NCBI RefSeq assembly: GCF_025766255.1
Contig: NW_026516668.1
Coordinates: 682,001-746,000 of the forward strand
Reading direction: 5' to 3'
Source of the DNA: Zychaea mexicana
Taxonomy: Eukaryota; Mucoromycota; Mucoromycetes; Mucorales; Lichtheimiaceae
Length of the DNA stretch: 64,000 nt
The translations under genes and the position numbers were made by a program. Each line of letters opens with the position of its first letter. The first letter of the stretch is position 1. The notes beneath the pieces were generated by a model. It did no database searches, was not told the DNA's origin, and saw nothing but the letters and a program-made list of their open reading frames with translations. Positions 12,767 through 24,799 of the stretch are shown piece by piece.

Positions 12767-13512
12767 TGTAGCAGGGGCTTGGGGAACTCGATCGAAAAGT
12801 AATCTTTTGCTTATGTATGTTATGCATGTGAAAGACTGGTTTTTTTTTTACAGATTATAGTAATAGTACGTTTAAAATTTTGGCTTTATTCAGCGTCTCT
12901 TATTTGACACTGCGTCTTGGTGGGACATATTTGCTCAAGACAGATATGGGGAGCTTTGTGAATCGAAAAACCTGTGTATAGACACAGGGAATGGGTATGG
13001 GGGAGGGCTCAAATATCTGCTGGATTTGTAAGCTGCAGGGAGGTAGAGAGGTGAGGGATACCAATTTTGGCGGGGGTATATATATAGCTCATAATAAGGA
13101 TGATGGGTTATAGATTTCTTTCTTTCTTTTGACTTTTTTTTTCTAGGGCTTTTTGTTTATGTTAATATTGAAAGGAAAGAAGGATAGTCAAACAGAATAC
13201 TATGTATACCTACTCTGCTGTGGGAGGAGGAGGGGTGATCCAATTGATCATTGCTTGTCCTGGCGCAGCGTCTACATATTTTTGCGCGTTGCTGTCTGGG
13301 TGTTGGTGTGCGTCTAATTCTTCCACTAAGATTTGGCATAATGTTGGCCAAACTTTGATGATAAATTGGATGCTTCTAGGGGATCGTGGTTTCGATTGCG
13401 GCAATTGTTTGAAAATATAGGAGGTCTGGTCATCGTGTTGTTGGCTTGTTGCGGGGATACGTCGAGTCGATGATGAATACGTAGGCAGTGGATTGCGTGT
13501 TGTTTGTTGAAA

Positions 13513-16500
13513 TCAGGGTAGTGACAGCTGATGCGTGCTTTCTTCCGGCCGCCTGGTAGCCAGCCAATCCTCCATCGTATACAGCGACTTCTTTCCTTTC
13601 ATGTCATCGGCAGCCACAATATTGGATCGATACTGATGGTAGGACGACAACATTGCAGTAATTTGGCGCGCGTTGGTAGTGATTTTAAATAATACCATAG
13701 CTGTCTAAAAGTTACTTACGTCGATATTATGTCGTAATCGGTAGTCCGCCAACATACTATCAGTCATTTGTGGGCCTGCACCAAAAGAGTCAAACTTGCG
13801 AATAATATTTTGGTGAACACCACCTTCTAATGAGTTTGTTCCTCGGCTGCATCGATACATTGGAAGATTGTGCTTATCGACATCAATTTTGAAGTATAGC
13901 GAGATTCCAGGTGGATCGGATACCTCTCCTGCTTCTATAGCTGCTAGAATACGGCGAGCTTGATCCCAAGCTTTCTTGTCAAACAGTGGTCTACCGGTTT
14001 TTGCACATTCTAGACGACCATACTCGGCAAACAAGTTCTGAACAACAGAATGAAGCTCGTCAGCTGGGGGGACGCTTCGTCGAACTCTTCGTAAAATCCA
14101 TTCAGGTTTGCGAAGTAGCATATAATCCCATGAAAGGCCTTGTGTGCGTAAGTGATTCTCGATTCGTTGATGATCTTCATTGTTAATTATAAAAATGGCA
14201 TCTCGAAGACGACGGGAAAACTCTTTTGCAAGACCATGTCGTTTTGAGATTTTGATCATATCCATTAGATGGAATATAACTTTTAGAATTCTTGGGTTGC
14301 TGATATGTCGAATGGTTTGTGATGGGGTTACTGATGCTACCAGGAGTTGATTTGCAGATATGGTGGTAAATAAATGTGTCGTTTCAGGCAAATTAGCTTC
14401 ATCTTCTGAAGAAGACGACGACGACACGGATTGGCTATCATTCGCTTCTTGATTGTTGCTGGTATTCACGGCAGTAGAAGCTATTCGCTCGACGTCAATT
14501 GCGAAATCATTGACAGGTACTTCGCTGTGCAAGAGTGTGCATAATCTTGGATTCTCGGTGCGTAGGTGGGCCACTGGAGCTTGAATTGCAAATGGTACGT
14601 CTCCCATATCGGGCCAGGCCTTCATTCTTGTAACATGTTTTCCGTTTACAAGCTTCTTTATCTTCACAACAGCGCCCGGCACGCTGATTCTGTTGACCGT
14701 AAATGTTATATGATCGTCGTGGATTGTCGGATCACTAACATATCCGAATGCGACTGGATTATCGAGATAATGCAACGAACAATGAAGGTTGGCTACCGGT
14801 GTGCGGATTGATTCGCCAAAGGTACTTAAGTTTTTCGTTGTATCGAATATTTGTAAAGATGCCCATGCATCCAAGGCAGCGTAGTATATCTGGTCGCTCG
14901 ACAGTTGTGTAGACTCCCAGTTACTTAAGCGCAAATTTGCGTCTTTACGCAAACCGGATCCGAGTACTCTTGCAGATATGGCCGATAAACCCAATGTGCC
15001 TCGCTCGATTACACCTCGCCTTCTACAGAAGCCGCCAAGTTCCAATGCTCCGTTCCAAGTGATTCCATAATCACGGTTGAGCTTTTTAAGGTCTCCCTTG
15101 ACGTTGCGGCCGGTCTTGATGATGTTTGGATCACGAATCAGAGAAGCGAGAGCGGCAGGAACGCACCCAGAAGACGGTTTCAAACGAAAAAGCCATACAG
15201 CATCTTTAGATGCAACCTGTACCAGCGAAATTTTTCCAATTTGATGCGTGACAGAGTTGTACACCCACTCACAGTCGAATCCCACAACAAGAGATTGATC
15301 ATAACTAATAGCGCGACTACGAATATTGTTAACTGCATCAGTGGCGTCAGGAGCGTCTTTTAAGTACAGTTATAGATACTGTGTCAGGTAATTGTAGAAA
15401 TGGTCCTTGGTCATCGTTTTGTTGCAATTCGGCCGATCGTGTATTGTCTTTGTTATCGCTGTTATTGTTGTCATTGATGGGGCGCGTGAGTGACGGGATT
15501 GAGCGTTCTAGAAGATTCTGGTCGCCCTTCACATTATCGGTGAAGAATAGCTCTGGCATTGAATGGTTGTATAGACGGTACGATTCGATCATCTCTTTTA
15601 ACGGTCCTTCTAGATGGATGGCAGACTTTGTTGGCACCAATAGTTGAAGCCGTATTTCCTCGTATTCGTTACATACAGTATACAAAGCTGTGAATGCTGA
15701 TGAGCCACCAAGTTTCGCCATATGCTTCGGAACCTTAAATGTGTGGTCTCCTTTCAGAATCAAACCACCGAGCTCTGATAACTCTTTATCGATGAGTGGG
15801 CGTAATTGTTCAATCAAGGCTGTGTATACAAGTCGTAAGTACGCAGTCGAAGGAACGTAACCAGCATATCCGTTTGGATCCTTGAAGCTCGAAAATGATG
15901 GGTACTTGAATTGACGGTTATTGTTGGCTAATTCGTAGAGAGTTGGATTCTTACGGCGATAGATAAGTGAATTCAAGTATTGCAAATGAAGTCGTGCGTG
16001 GCGCAAAGTATGAAACTCGCGTAGCGCTCTCTGCAGCCGATGAACACCCATGCCATTTTGGACAACTGTCCGCAACAAGTCACCAAGATGTTTAGAAACA
16101 GCGCTTCGATGTGTGAGGTACGCAGGGAATTCAGCCTGAAGATGTTCCGGGAGCTGCTCTATGATTTGATTATCATGCGCCATATAGTTTTTTATGCATT
16201 TTGTGTTTGAACATTTGTATCTATAAGACATGATATAGAAACATCTAAGCATACAGAAAGATTAGTTACATAATTGAAATAAAAGAAAAGTAAAGCATCG
16301 TAATGTAATAGTACCTGTCAAGGTCAACAACACGACGAGCACATGGGTTATCAGCAGGTCCCTTTGACACCAAGTGCGAATCAACGTTATTTTCCTTGCA
16401 TATTGGACACTTCAACACTGCTTTTGTGATAAAATGGGGAGCCCATAAAAAAACGCGCGGACGATACAGTGGAATCGGATCAGCTTGCTTGGTGTTGTAC

Positions 16501-17232
16501 AAAGAGAAATAAGGCGCTGGTGGCTCGATCCAAAACGGTTGCTGCTCACAGTATACTTTTGGCGGTTTGGACCCATTTTGACATTCATCAACGATACGGG
16601 CGCGTAGTTCCATGAAATACTGACTACAAATTGGAGCTTCTTTATACGTTGTGTCATCCTCCACATTTTGAGCAACGTCACCAGCTTCACGGTCATCATC
16701 TTCTTCGTGCTCGCATTCAACTTCGGCCTCCATACTTTCAACCTCCAAATCGCGCACTAGACTCCCAAGGCCCAAAATTTGATCCTCGTTGTGCTCGTCA
16801 TATGTAGAAGATGGCTATAGTGAAAAGCAAGAGCCCATATTTTGATAAGATATTTAGAAATCATGTATGCAGTAACCGGTGTTATCAAAGAACGAGTTTC
16901 GCTTACCACGGCGCATTCAAGAACCGTGCGGCATATTTGACGTAGTGATGGGATTTCATTTTCTCGCGGATGAATATTCTAAATATTTGGTTCGATTTTG
17001 TAAGAGACTACTGCACACATTTAAAAGTACAGTTCACTGCTGCATCTTGTTATGACCTTACCGTTGTATTAGTGATTACATTATTGTCGACTGCACTTGC
17101 AGATTGCGCAACCCCACTAAAATTGAGTACGCTTTGATCAAGAGGTCTCGTCTTTTTCGGTTTGCGCCCAGCGTTTGGGTTTTTACCACCAGCTTTGCGG
17201 CCTCTTTTTTTGTAGGGCTCTCTGTCGCTCAT
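13513..17232 (-). pseudogene. DDE transposase-like gene with embedded DnaQ-type 3'-5' exonuclease, one frameshift
   Basis: Exons run 17232-17062, 16978-16907, 16814-16315, 16220 to about 15360, about 15360 to 13720, and 13632-13513. Exon 1 is basic and AT-hook-like (YKKRGRKAGGKNPNAGRKPK). Exons 3-4 carry CPIC and CSNTKC, a probable zinc site, in a segment resembling fungal DUF6729. Next come GDHTFK and FFTDN, plausible first and second DDE aspartates (codons 15746-15748 and 15536-15538). An exonuclease follows, with VVGFDCEW (DxE, near 15270) and YYAALDAW (YxxxD). The C-terminus has RCSRGTNSLEGGVHQ, a candidate DDE glutamate (13825-13827). The frame breaks once at an A4 run on the minus strand (15358-15361); one base fewer would join both halves. 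I saw no terminal repeats, so autonomous mobility is unproven and a host function is possible. Confidence 0.75.
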
Positions 17233-18724
17233 GTCTTTTGATACAAGATAAAAAGAAGAAAAGGATGAAGTAGTCAAGTTTTCTTATGGTGTGAGAATAT
17301 ATTTATGCAAGAAAAAACCCAAACGGCACTACTTTATTAAAATAAGATCGTTGTACTAGTAGACTACGTGATACAATTCTCACTATCTCGAATTCTCATA
17401 GGTGAACTTAAACACTATCTCGAATTATGATTCGCTAAGGTGTAGGTCCAGCTACTTTACTCCCGCCCTCCACGTCTTTCTTTTCATTTTCCGTCAACAC
17501 GTTATGATAATAACCTGATAACTCCTTTGGCTCCTATCTACTAAGCTTTAATCATGACTTAACGTTCTTCATAATATATTGTCAGTTATAGTGCTACTAC
17601 TAGCTGGCTACTGGGTCTCGGAAATGGTGTAAAGACGTTAATTGAATTTTTGGAAAGAAAAAAGTAAAGATGATAGCCGTATACTACACAAACACATAAT
17701 AAGAACAGGAATGCAATGAAACATTTGTTGTTTATTTATACCTTTATACACTAAATGTAGAAGACTTATTCTGTATGTTCAAAACATACTACTAGAAAAA
17801 ACAGCGGCCAAAGAGTGAAGGAGGCTGTTGCATCTAGATCGCAGTCAAATTTCGTTTCATTTTTGCTTCTTTCGTTCACTGAGTTCAAATATGTGTAATG
17901 ATATTTATTATCTTTCCTCCTTTGAAAAGTTTCGTTTGCTGATGCGATATACCAGTGACACTATGCTATTCTCCTATGTCTACTCTGACTATTGCCGCCG
18001 AATGCTGCTGAATGTTTTGACAGCGTGAACCCTCAAACGCAAAAGTAAGAAACGAAGGTCGGCTACATGGCTTATCATAACCTAAGTTGCAGTTCCATGC
18101 TGCAGAGCAAGACTAAAGATATCAGGAGTTTCGACTTTGCCTAATTCCATTCCCCCTGAGAGGGAGTGGGAGGAAAGGAGATTTTGCGAGGATAACGTGT
18201 CCGAGAATTCCCTCCAGGAGCTATTTCATTAACAAGAAGTCCGTTTTATAGCTACATTTTGGAAGTTTCGGTAGAAAGACAAGAAGTAGTTTGACTATAT
18301 ATATAGACCTTCCCAATGTGAGAAAACTTTGACTTAGAAAATAGCCATACGTATCTAGTGGCCTAATTTTGTCTGTGTCCTTGTAATTTTTAAATAGCCG
18401 CAATTACTAGATAACCAATTTCACGACTGTTGCAACATGTCTATGGTTTTCGCTTCTTTCAATTAACATATATACTACATATTAGCAGCTACCAACTTGT
18501 TGCTGAGATAAATTGTTCGGCTCTTCTGTAATTAATCAATCTAATATACGGGCATTTGTTGCACTGGTGGAGGCTTTATTTTGTTTAACAGATAGTCAAA
18601 GATAGAGAAAATTTTACATAATGAACAATCGAAAACAAAAAGTCATGTACCAAGTTATACAGTAAAGGCTACATACACTGAAAGGGAATGGGGAAGGGAG
18701 GGGCACAAGACAATTTAAATACTA
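17233..18724. other. Intergenic region
   Basis: Moderately AT-rich sequence between the transposase-like gene and the transporter gene. A 14-bp motif CACTATCTCGAATT occurs twice as a direct repeat near 17383 and 17412. No gene recognised. Confidence 0.5.
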
Positions 18725-20622
18725 CTACAACTTACTCGAGGATGATGAAGAGCTGCAAAGAAACCTCTTAGGGTCCAAATCATACCAGCCTAATTCGCGT
18801 CCAATATTATCAATGGATTTGCGCGCTGTCTCTGTTGTAAAAAAGTGGATGAACAAAGCCAGTAGAAAGGTGACAGCGGCAAACAGCATAAACACGTAAT
18901 TTCCACAAACGCGCAACAAAGTTGGGAACAAGAAACCGATAACAAAGTTAAAGAACCAGTTGGATACAAGGGCAGCTGAGCAGGCGGCACCGACGGCATA
19001 TGTGGGGAAGCTTTCGGAGGTAAACAAAAACGGACAAATACCCAAGCCGACTCCAAAGGTCGCCACAAACAGCATCACACAGATCACTTGAAGTATGGAT
19101 ATATGAAGAAGCAGACCGACGGTCATCAATATGGACGATATGCACATGGCGAGCGCGGAAAACAAGATCAGGGATTTTCGGCCAAGTCGATCAACAAGTG
19201 CTAGACCAATAACTGTGAATAGGACAAAGATGCTTGCAACTCCTACGGTCAAGTACGCTGCTCCGGTAGCGCCAAACGTGGCCTGAAAGATGCTCGTAGA
19301 ATAGTACATGATTGCTGAAATGCCGCAGAGCTGGAAGCCAGCATGAATTATCATCATCTTGCCAGTGAGTATAGCAAGAATAGGAATTCGCATCACTTGT
19401 AGAAGAGACAATGCCTCTGATTCTTTTGGCGTCGCAGATTTTGTCAAGCCAACGGCAGGTGCAGTAATACTTGTAATGGCTTCTTTATTGCTGCTGATGC
19501 GTCCACCTATTACAGCAGTTGCTGCACCATAACATGTTTGCTGCTGATGTTGGTGCTGTAACTGAGCTGCAATCACAGAATCATTGCTAATAGATGAAGA
19601 GGATGGCGAAGAAGCGATCGCAACAATACCACCAGCGGCGTAGCGCGTCATATCGGCAAATTCAGTCTCGATATCGCCTCGGCGTAGCTTTAAGAGCGCT
19701 TCCCGTGCTTCATCGATTCGATTTTGACTGATCAGCCAACGAGGTGATCGTACACAGAGCGGTAAGAGCATGACCTGAAGGAAAGCTGGAATTACAGTGA
19801 TTGCTGCTGACAAACGCCAGCCAATTGCAGATTGTAGTCCAAGACCGCAGAGCTCCACAACCAAGACACCCAAGGTGGCAAACAATTGCAAGAGACCTAC
19901 AAGCATGCCACGCTGCTTTGGAGGTGCTATTTCTGCAATGTACATTGAGACAAGGACAGACTTTACAAGGATAGAAAGAGACAGAAGGTTGTATAAAAGA
20001 TGTACATTAGCATTGCAAGCTGTTTAGTTCATTTAGACTGCTCCTTTTAAGCAGCACGCTAAGCACATGTTTTGCTCCTTGGCATACCATAGCACCCGAA
20101 CCGATACCGACAAATACCCGACCAATAGCAAACATAGTACTTGTGGTAGCAAGACTGTTCATAGCAGCACCGATAACAAACGTGATGTTGACGAGGAACA
20201 TAGAATCGCGACGCCCCATACGCTCAGCCAAACAACCCGCAAACATAGCACCTAGTAAACCGCCTATGGCGAACACTCCTGTAGCAATTCCCCTGTAATA
20301 TAGATACAAACATGTAGTTAGAGGCTATCAATAATGAGCATATCATGATATTTTTCATCAGGACTATGAGGATAATAGCTATCTAGTAATACTACTTAGT
20401 AAAGTACCAAATGAGGTCGTCCATAGGAATGCATTTCGGTAGGACAGTTCCTGGGAAATACGTTGTAGTATCGCCCAATGCCGATGCATCAGGACAGTTA
20501 CGCACGAAATAACCTGGAATATTTAGCGCGCTTGTATTGATACCACAATTGAACGTGCCTAGACTTGCCACAGCAGCACAAAAGATCACAGATAGACGAA
20601 CACCGGCTTGTCTTGAGTCCAT
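18725..20622 (-). CDS. MFS sugar/inositol-type transporter
   Basis: Membrane sugar porter of the major facilitator superfamily. Three exons: 20622-20396, 20292-20088 and 19960-18725, joining in phases 2 and 0. The N-terminus holds TM1 (LSVIFCAAVASLGTFNCGIN). Exon 2 has LAERMGRRDSM, the RxGRR loop 2-3 signature. The exon 2-3 junction gives VGIGSGAMSVLVSMYIAEIAPPKQRG, matching the sugar porter YIAEIAP motif. The loop 8-9 signature appears as VDRLGRKSLI. Length is about 555 residues. The central cytosolic loop is unusually long and low-complexity (Ser, Gln and Ala rich, about 19430-19670), and the tail ends in a Ser run. A gene start with ATG at 19945 would discard the first five membrane segments, so I reject it. 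The specific sugar cannot be assigned. Confidence 0.9.
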
Positions 20623-21885
20623 GTTCAGTTCTTATTATTAGCGAGCACTATTGAACAAGTATTGATCCAGAAAAAGAAAGAGAGAGATAGTAGAGCTGTT
20701 GCTAACCAACAGATCGAAACTTTTTCAACTTATCAATAAGCAGGCAAAATTATAACTTTTAAGCAACAGCAATAGCCAGGTTGAACATAAATCCGCGGAT
20801 ATTACATATCCCAGCTGAATAATTCGGATTCTTCAGGAGTGCGTCTTGATCTGTTTCATTGGGTTCTTATTTTGCTGTGTTTACTATGGGATTATTGCTG
20901 TCCGCGGTAAAAAGAAACAAAAAAGCTTATTGTTGATGTTGATGTTGCTGTTGTGCTCCCGTAGATCAGCAGCTATCGTGAGGAAATTAAAGATGTTGTT
21001 TGTAGATCAGAATGTGCTGCCCAGGAGCAGCAGCCATGTGTACAATATGTGTACACACCATGTACATTCATCATTATTGCTATGGCACGTACTCTTTTTC
21101 AAAGTTTGGTACATTTTCCGACATGGTGTATGTTCCAGAGCATGAACTTCTTGGAATCAAAAAAAAATCCAATAGAGGAACTCTTCGTATACACAAGAAA
21201 CGGACTAAGAAGTATATCCTTCCCCCTCCCTTTTTTTTGGTTTTAGATACTTGTTTATCGATTCCAAACCAATAAATGAGGGCAATACATGTTGTTTTTT
21301 CTTGTAAACCCAAAAAGAGGTACCGAATATAGAAGTTTTTGGAAGCTTTGCATTCGTCAGCATCCCTGTATCCCATTCTCGTCTTTAATTGGTGCCTTTG
21401 CACCCATTGCCGTGCTCTTTTTTGTGTGTGTGTGAGGGGGAATAGACTTTTCCCACTAATAACTCATGTTTTTTCATATACTTACAGAAAGGGATCGGAC
21501 ATAATATATTTTTTGATAGTGTAATAAATTCTCATTGTTGAAAATGGCATTATTAACAAGTAGTAGGTACTAATACTCCAGTCATAGCAGTAGTTATTCC
21601 GATGTGAACATTATGAGCAGTAACAATTATTCGTCCCATTGGTTGCCACTATATCAATCATGTGCATGTATACAAAGAAGGATTTGAACACTCTTATTAC
21701 AAAGCAGATAATCAATTGATGTGCCACGGAACGGTTGCTTGCCATCTACTAATTCGTATAGTCTTCAACTGTGATACACTACAGCGTTCACATTTGGTGG
21801 CATTTATTTAGCCGAATTTTTAATTTGAGAAACCGCACCAGCAGCAACAGCTTTGAATAAGGTAAAGCTTTTGACATTTGTCGCC
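20623..21885. other. Divergent intergenic region
   Basis: Separates the minus-strand transporter from the plus-strand AAGAB-like gene. A short TGTTGATGTTGATGTTGC repeat lies near 20932. No gene recognised. Confidence 0.5.
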
Positions 21886-23332
21886 ATGGCCTCTACTACT
21901 CGACTCTTGCGTAATAAGATCCTTGTCGTTGGCGATAAGGATGCCGGTCTTCTCGAATTTGTAAAAGGTAAGCTATATATTATCAAGCTGTTTGATTATA
22001 GCTATGGTTTTACTCTAGCAATTCGAACTTATGAGTATGTATTCCATATATAGGCGTTTTTACAGCATGCGAAAAAGAATTTCCACAGAAGCTCGTTGAT
22101 GACGAACTGAAAAAATCAGACGGAAAGTATTCGGGTGTTTGCATCCCTTGGGTAATTGACACAAAGTACTATACAGCATCAGTCGATTTTTGGCTGGACG
22201 AGGTTGATGGCGATGCCGAGGTTATAAAGGGCTATGCAGATCAGAAGAACGAAATAGGACAAGTTGTGGACGCTTTTGTTTATGCTTTCCGTAAGGATAA
22301 GGCAAGTACCAAAAAAAAAACACGAAAAAATATGATGGAAGGCATCGATAAGAATGAGAAAAAAAATGTGAGATACAAAATTCGAGGTAGAAGATTGAGT
22401 AAGGTACTAACTGAGTACTCTGTTAGCTTAGCAGTTTTGACAGTATCAAAAATTGGGTACCGTTCCTTGAAGGATGTGAACCATCTATTCAACTTTGTGT
22501 TGGCAGCGGACAGCAAAAAGACGACGATATGTCACCAATAGAAGATTGGTGCCTGGATCATCAGTTTGAATATGTGGATCTGGAGGAAAAGACAGTGGAG
22601 CCATTGGATAAAGCTGGTTGGGACTTGGCAGTTGATGTATTACAAACCAATCTTTGGGATGGTATGTCACAGAAAGAACCAGACAACAATAAAAACAACA
22701 ACGTATCCGGCGAGACTGTATATGATGATGACGATTTTTACAAAGGTAAATGAAGATGTACATTTGATAATTACTCCAGGAAAGGATTACATGTAGATAT
22801 ATATTAATGATTGATTTTGTCTATAGAATTGCAGATGCTTTCTCTTGAGAAGGAACGGAATCAAATGAAAGGTGATAAGGGTGCTGCTAATGGTAATTTT
22901 GCCGCTGAGGGCGATGGTGATGATTTTGGTAATATATGTGGAGTGAAAAAAGACACTTGCAGCGCTATCTCGGTTGTGTTTTCGTGTGCTAAGTCACCAT
23001 TATCTTTTACTTTTCGTTTAATAATGTAATCAGAGCTCGATGATCTTAATTTGCCGAGTCAAAATGAAATCAAGAAGATGCAGCAACAGTTATTTGGAGA
23101 TCTTGAAAATGAAGGCGGCTTGGATAAGGCATTTGAAACTATGCAAGCACTAAGAGGTAGTGATCGTGTATTTTATATATTGAGAGATTTGTACCACATA
23201 GAGCGAGTTACCAATACTTTTCTTTTCGCTCTTATATGCGATATAGAGCAAGGCAACGATTTACCGGATGAAGAGAGGAGAAAGCTAGCTGCTAAGGTTG
23301 CCTTATCATTTGCTGCACAGCTTGGTGTATAA
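21886..23332 (+). CDS. AAGAB/p34-like adaptor complex assembly chaperone
   Basis: Family members (human AAGAB, yeast Irc6) bind AP adaptor subunits and assist clathrin adaptor assembly. The first exon 21886-21967 starts in a good context (GCCATGG) and encodes KILVVGDKDAGLLEF, the Rab-like strand and loop. Exon 2 starts at 22054 (VFTACEKEFPQKLVDD). Exon 3 (to 22745) gives SFDSIKNWVPFLE, IQLCVGSG and IEDWCLDHQFEYVDLE. Exons 22827-22928, 23034-23156 and 23247-23332 end with the family tail LPDEERRKLAAKVALSFAAQ. The junction of exons 2 and 3 is unresolved: the candidate donors (GTAAGG at 22291, GC-type at 22302) and acceptors (22431, 22434, 22443) do not agree in phase, so a base error, frameshift or odd intron is present. 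Confidence 0.83.
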
Positions 23333-23451
23333 ATGGGTAGTAATGAATTAGCAATACTAGTATATCGCCCTATACATAATCTTAGCACAACCGAAATCTG
23401 CACAAATTATAACATTGAGCAGATCTATTTAATCTCTTTACTACAACATAC

Positions 23452-23916
23452 ATGATTTTATCACGGAAAACTGAGTCTCCTTTGTCGAAGAAAGACGTTT
23501 ACAAAGACAATATAGTGAGTACTGCAGAGTGTTGTTGCAGACACCTAATATTGAATGCTTGATGGTTAAGCTCTGCCTTTGTTCAGAAGCATATTCGTTG
23601 GATCTACCGCAACCAGTATTCTCGTGTGCCAGATCAAGTGATCACGGCACCAATGAATGGAATTTTTCACTGCAAGGCAGAACCGGATAATAGTTCTTCT
23701 ATCAGACTTAAAATTATGCTGTTTTTGGCTTCGCCAATGGAAATTTCTGGTTCGTTAGTAAATTTTTGGAAGGTCACTATAATTGTGGGTCGTACCTACC
23801 AATGTTCAAGTCCCCTTTTGCCTATACTTACTATCTGTTACTTGTCCGCCGGACACGATCAACCCAACCAGCATAAAGCGGAACCTGAAGTAGAAAGAAA
23901 AGAAGAAAGACCATAA
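23452..23916 (+). CDS. Possible small hypothetical protein
   Basis: An ATG at 23452 opens a 21-codon exon ending at GTGAGT (23515), and a TTCAG acceptor at 23586 rejoins the same frame to a stop at 23916, giving about 131 residues. The middle reads KHIRWIYRNQYSRVPDQVI, which looks protein-like, while the last third does not. I recognise no family. It may be a gene fragment, or a further intron may be missed. Confidence 0.28.
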
Positions 23917-24799
23917 GCAGGCTGTTCTAAATATGCAGCTACTTTTGGCACGTCATGGCATCAGCACCCCCAACAGACACTCGGCTTCTCTCCAGCTCAT
24001 GCTCACGTTCCTTTTCCTACCGTACTCACAGCCGTTGCTTGTGCTTAAGGGTGGGAGTGCAAACACCACACCGAACCAACCGTTTTAAAAAGTCAGAATC
24101 CTACAGTAGTAGCAGAGAAGAAAGGGGGATAACATTAGTGGCTGTATGCTGTACATACACTTCTTTAGACACGTCAAAATTCAGATCTTCTTTCGTACAC
24201 CACATCCACATGCAGAACCTCAAAGTACACTTCACACTTTCCATATTGTACTTACACTTGCATTTGAGCTTTGATAGCCAACGTGAAGGGGAGAAGGACC
24301 AGGTAAAGACGAGAAGAAGGTCTGTGTCAAAAAAGAAAGAAAGTGGAATAAACGGATCTTGAGAAACTCGCAACCGGTTGCATACGCTCTGCTCACTCAC
24401 CACCATAAACATACACTCTTCGATCCTCTAATCCGTTCCAATGATACTCACATTGAATAGCTTTGGCTTACAAACGTTGACGAGGAGGAAGAGGAGCGGC
24501 ATGATTGCTGCGGCCGCGCGGTTATATAGAGTAATGAACACGGCATTTGAGCCAGTTCAATCTATCCAATCAGATTGCTCTCTCACGTTTATGACGCGCC
24601 GAGGTGTGTGGCTCCTCCAGATCAGAAAATTTGTTCTACATGAATGTATGACTATGTGAGTAGACGGGTATCGCATCGAGAAAAGACTCAAGCGGATAAG
24701 CGTTATAAACACGATATGAAGCTCACTTCAAATCCTTCATCATCTGAGAAGTGTCATCGCTTTAAACACGCTGGATACAAGTATCAATACAAGTATCAA
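23917..24799. other. Intergenic region
   Basis: No gene recognised between the small hypothetical frame and the helicase relic; open frames here lack motifs and splice support. Confidence 0.45.

Larger units (their letters stand above)
12131..13512. other. Intergenic region with simple repeats
   Basis: Contains an (ATT)n tract at 12259-12282 and a (CATC)n tract at 12741-12766. A TATA-like plus-strand motif lies near 12501, with no convincing downstream coding frame. No gene recognised. Confidence 0.5.
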
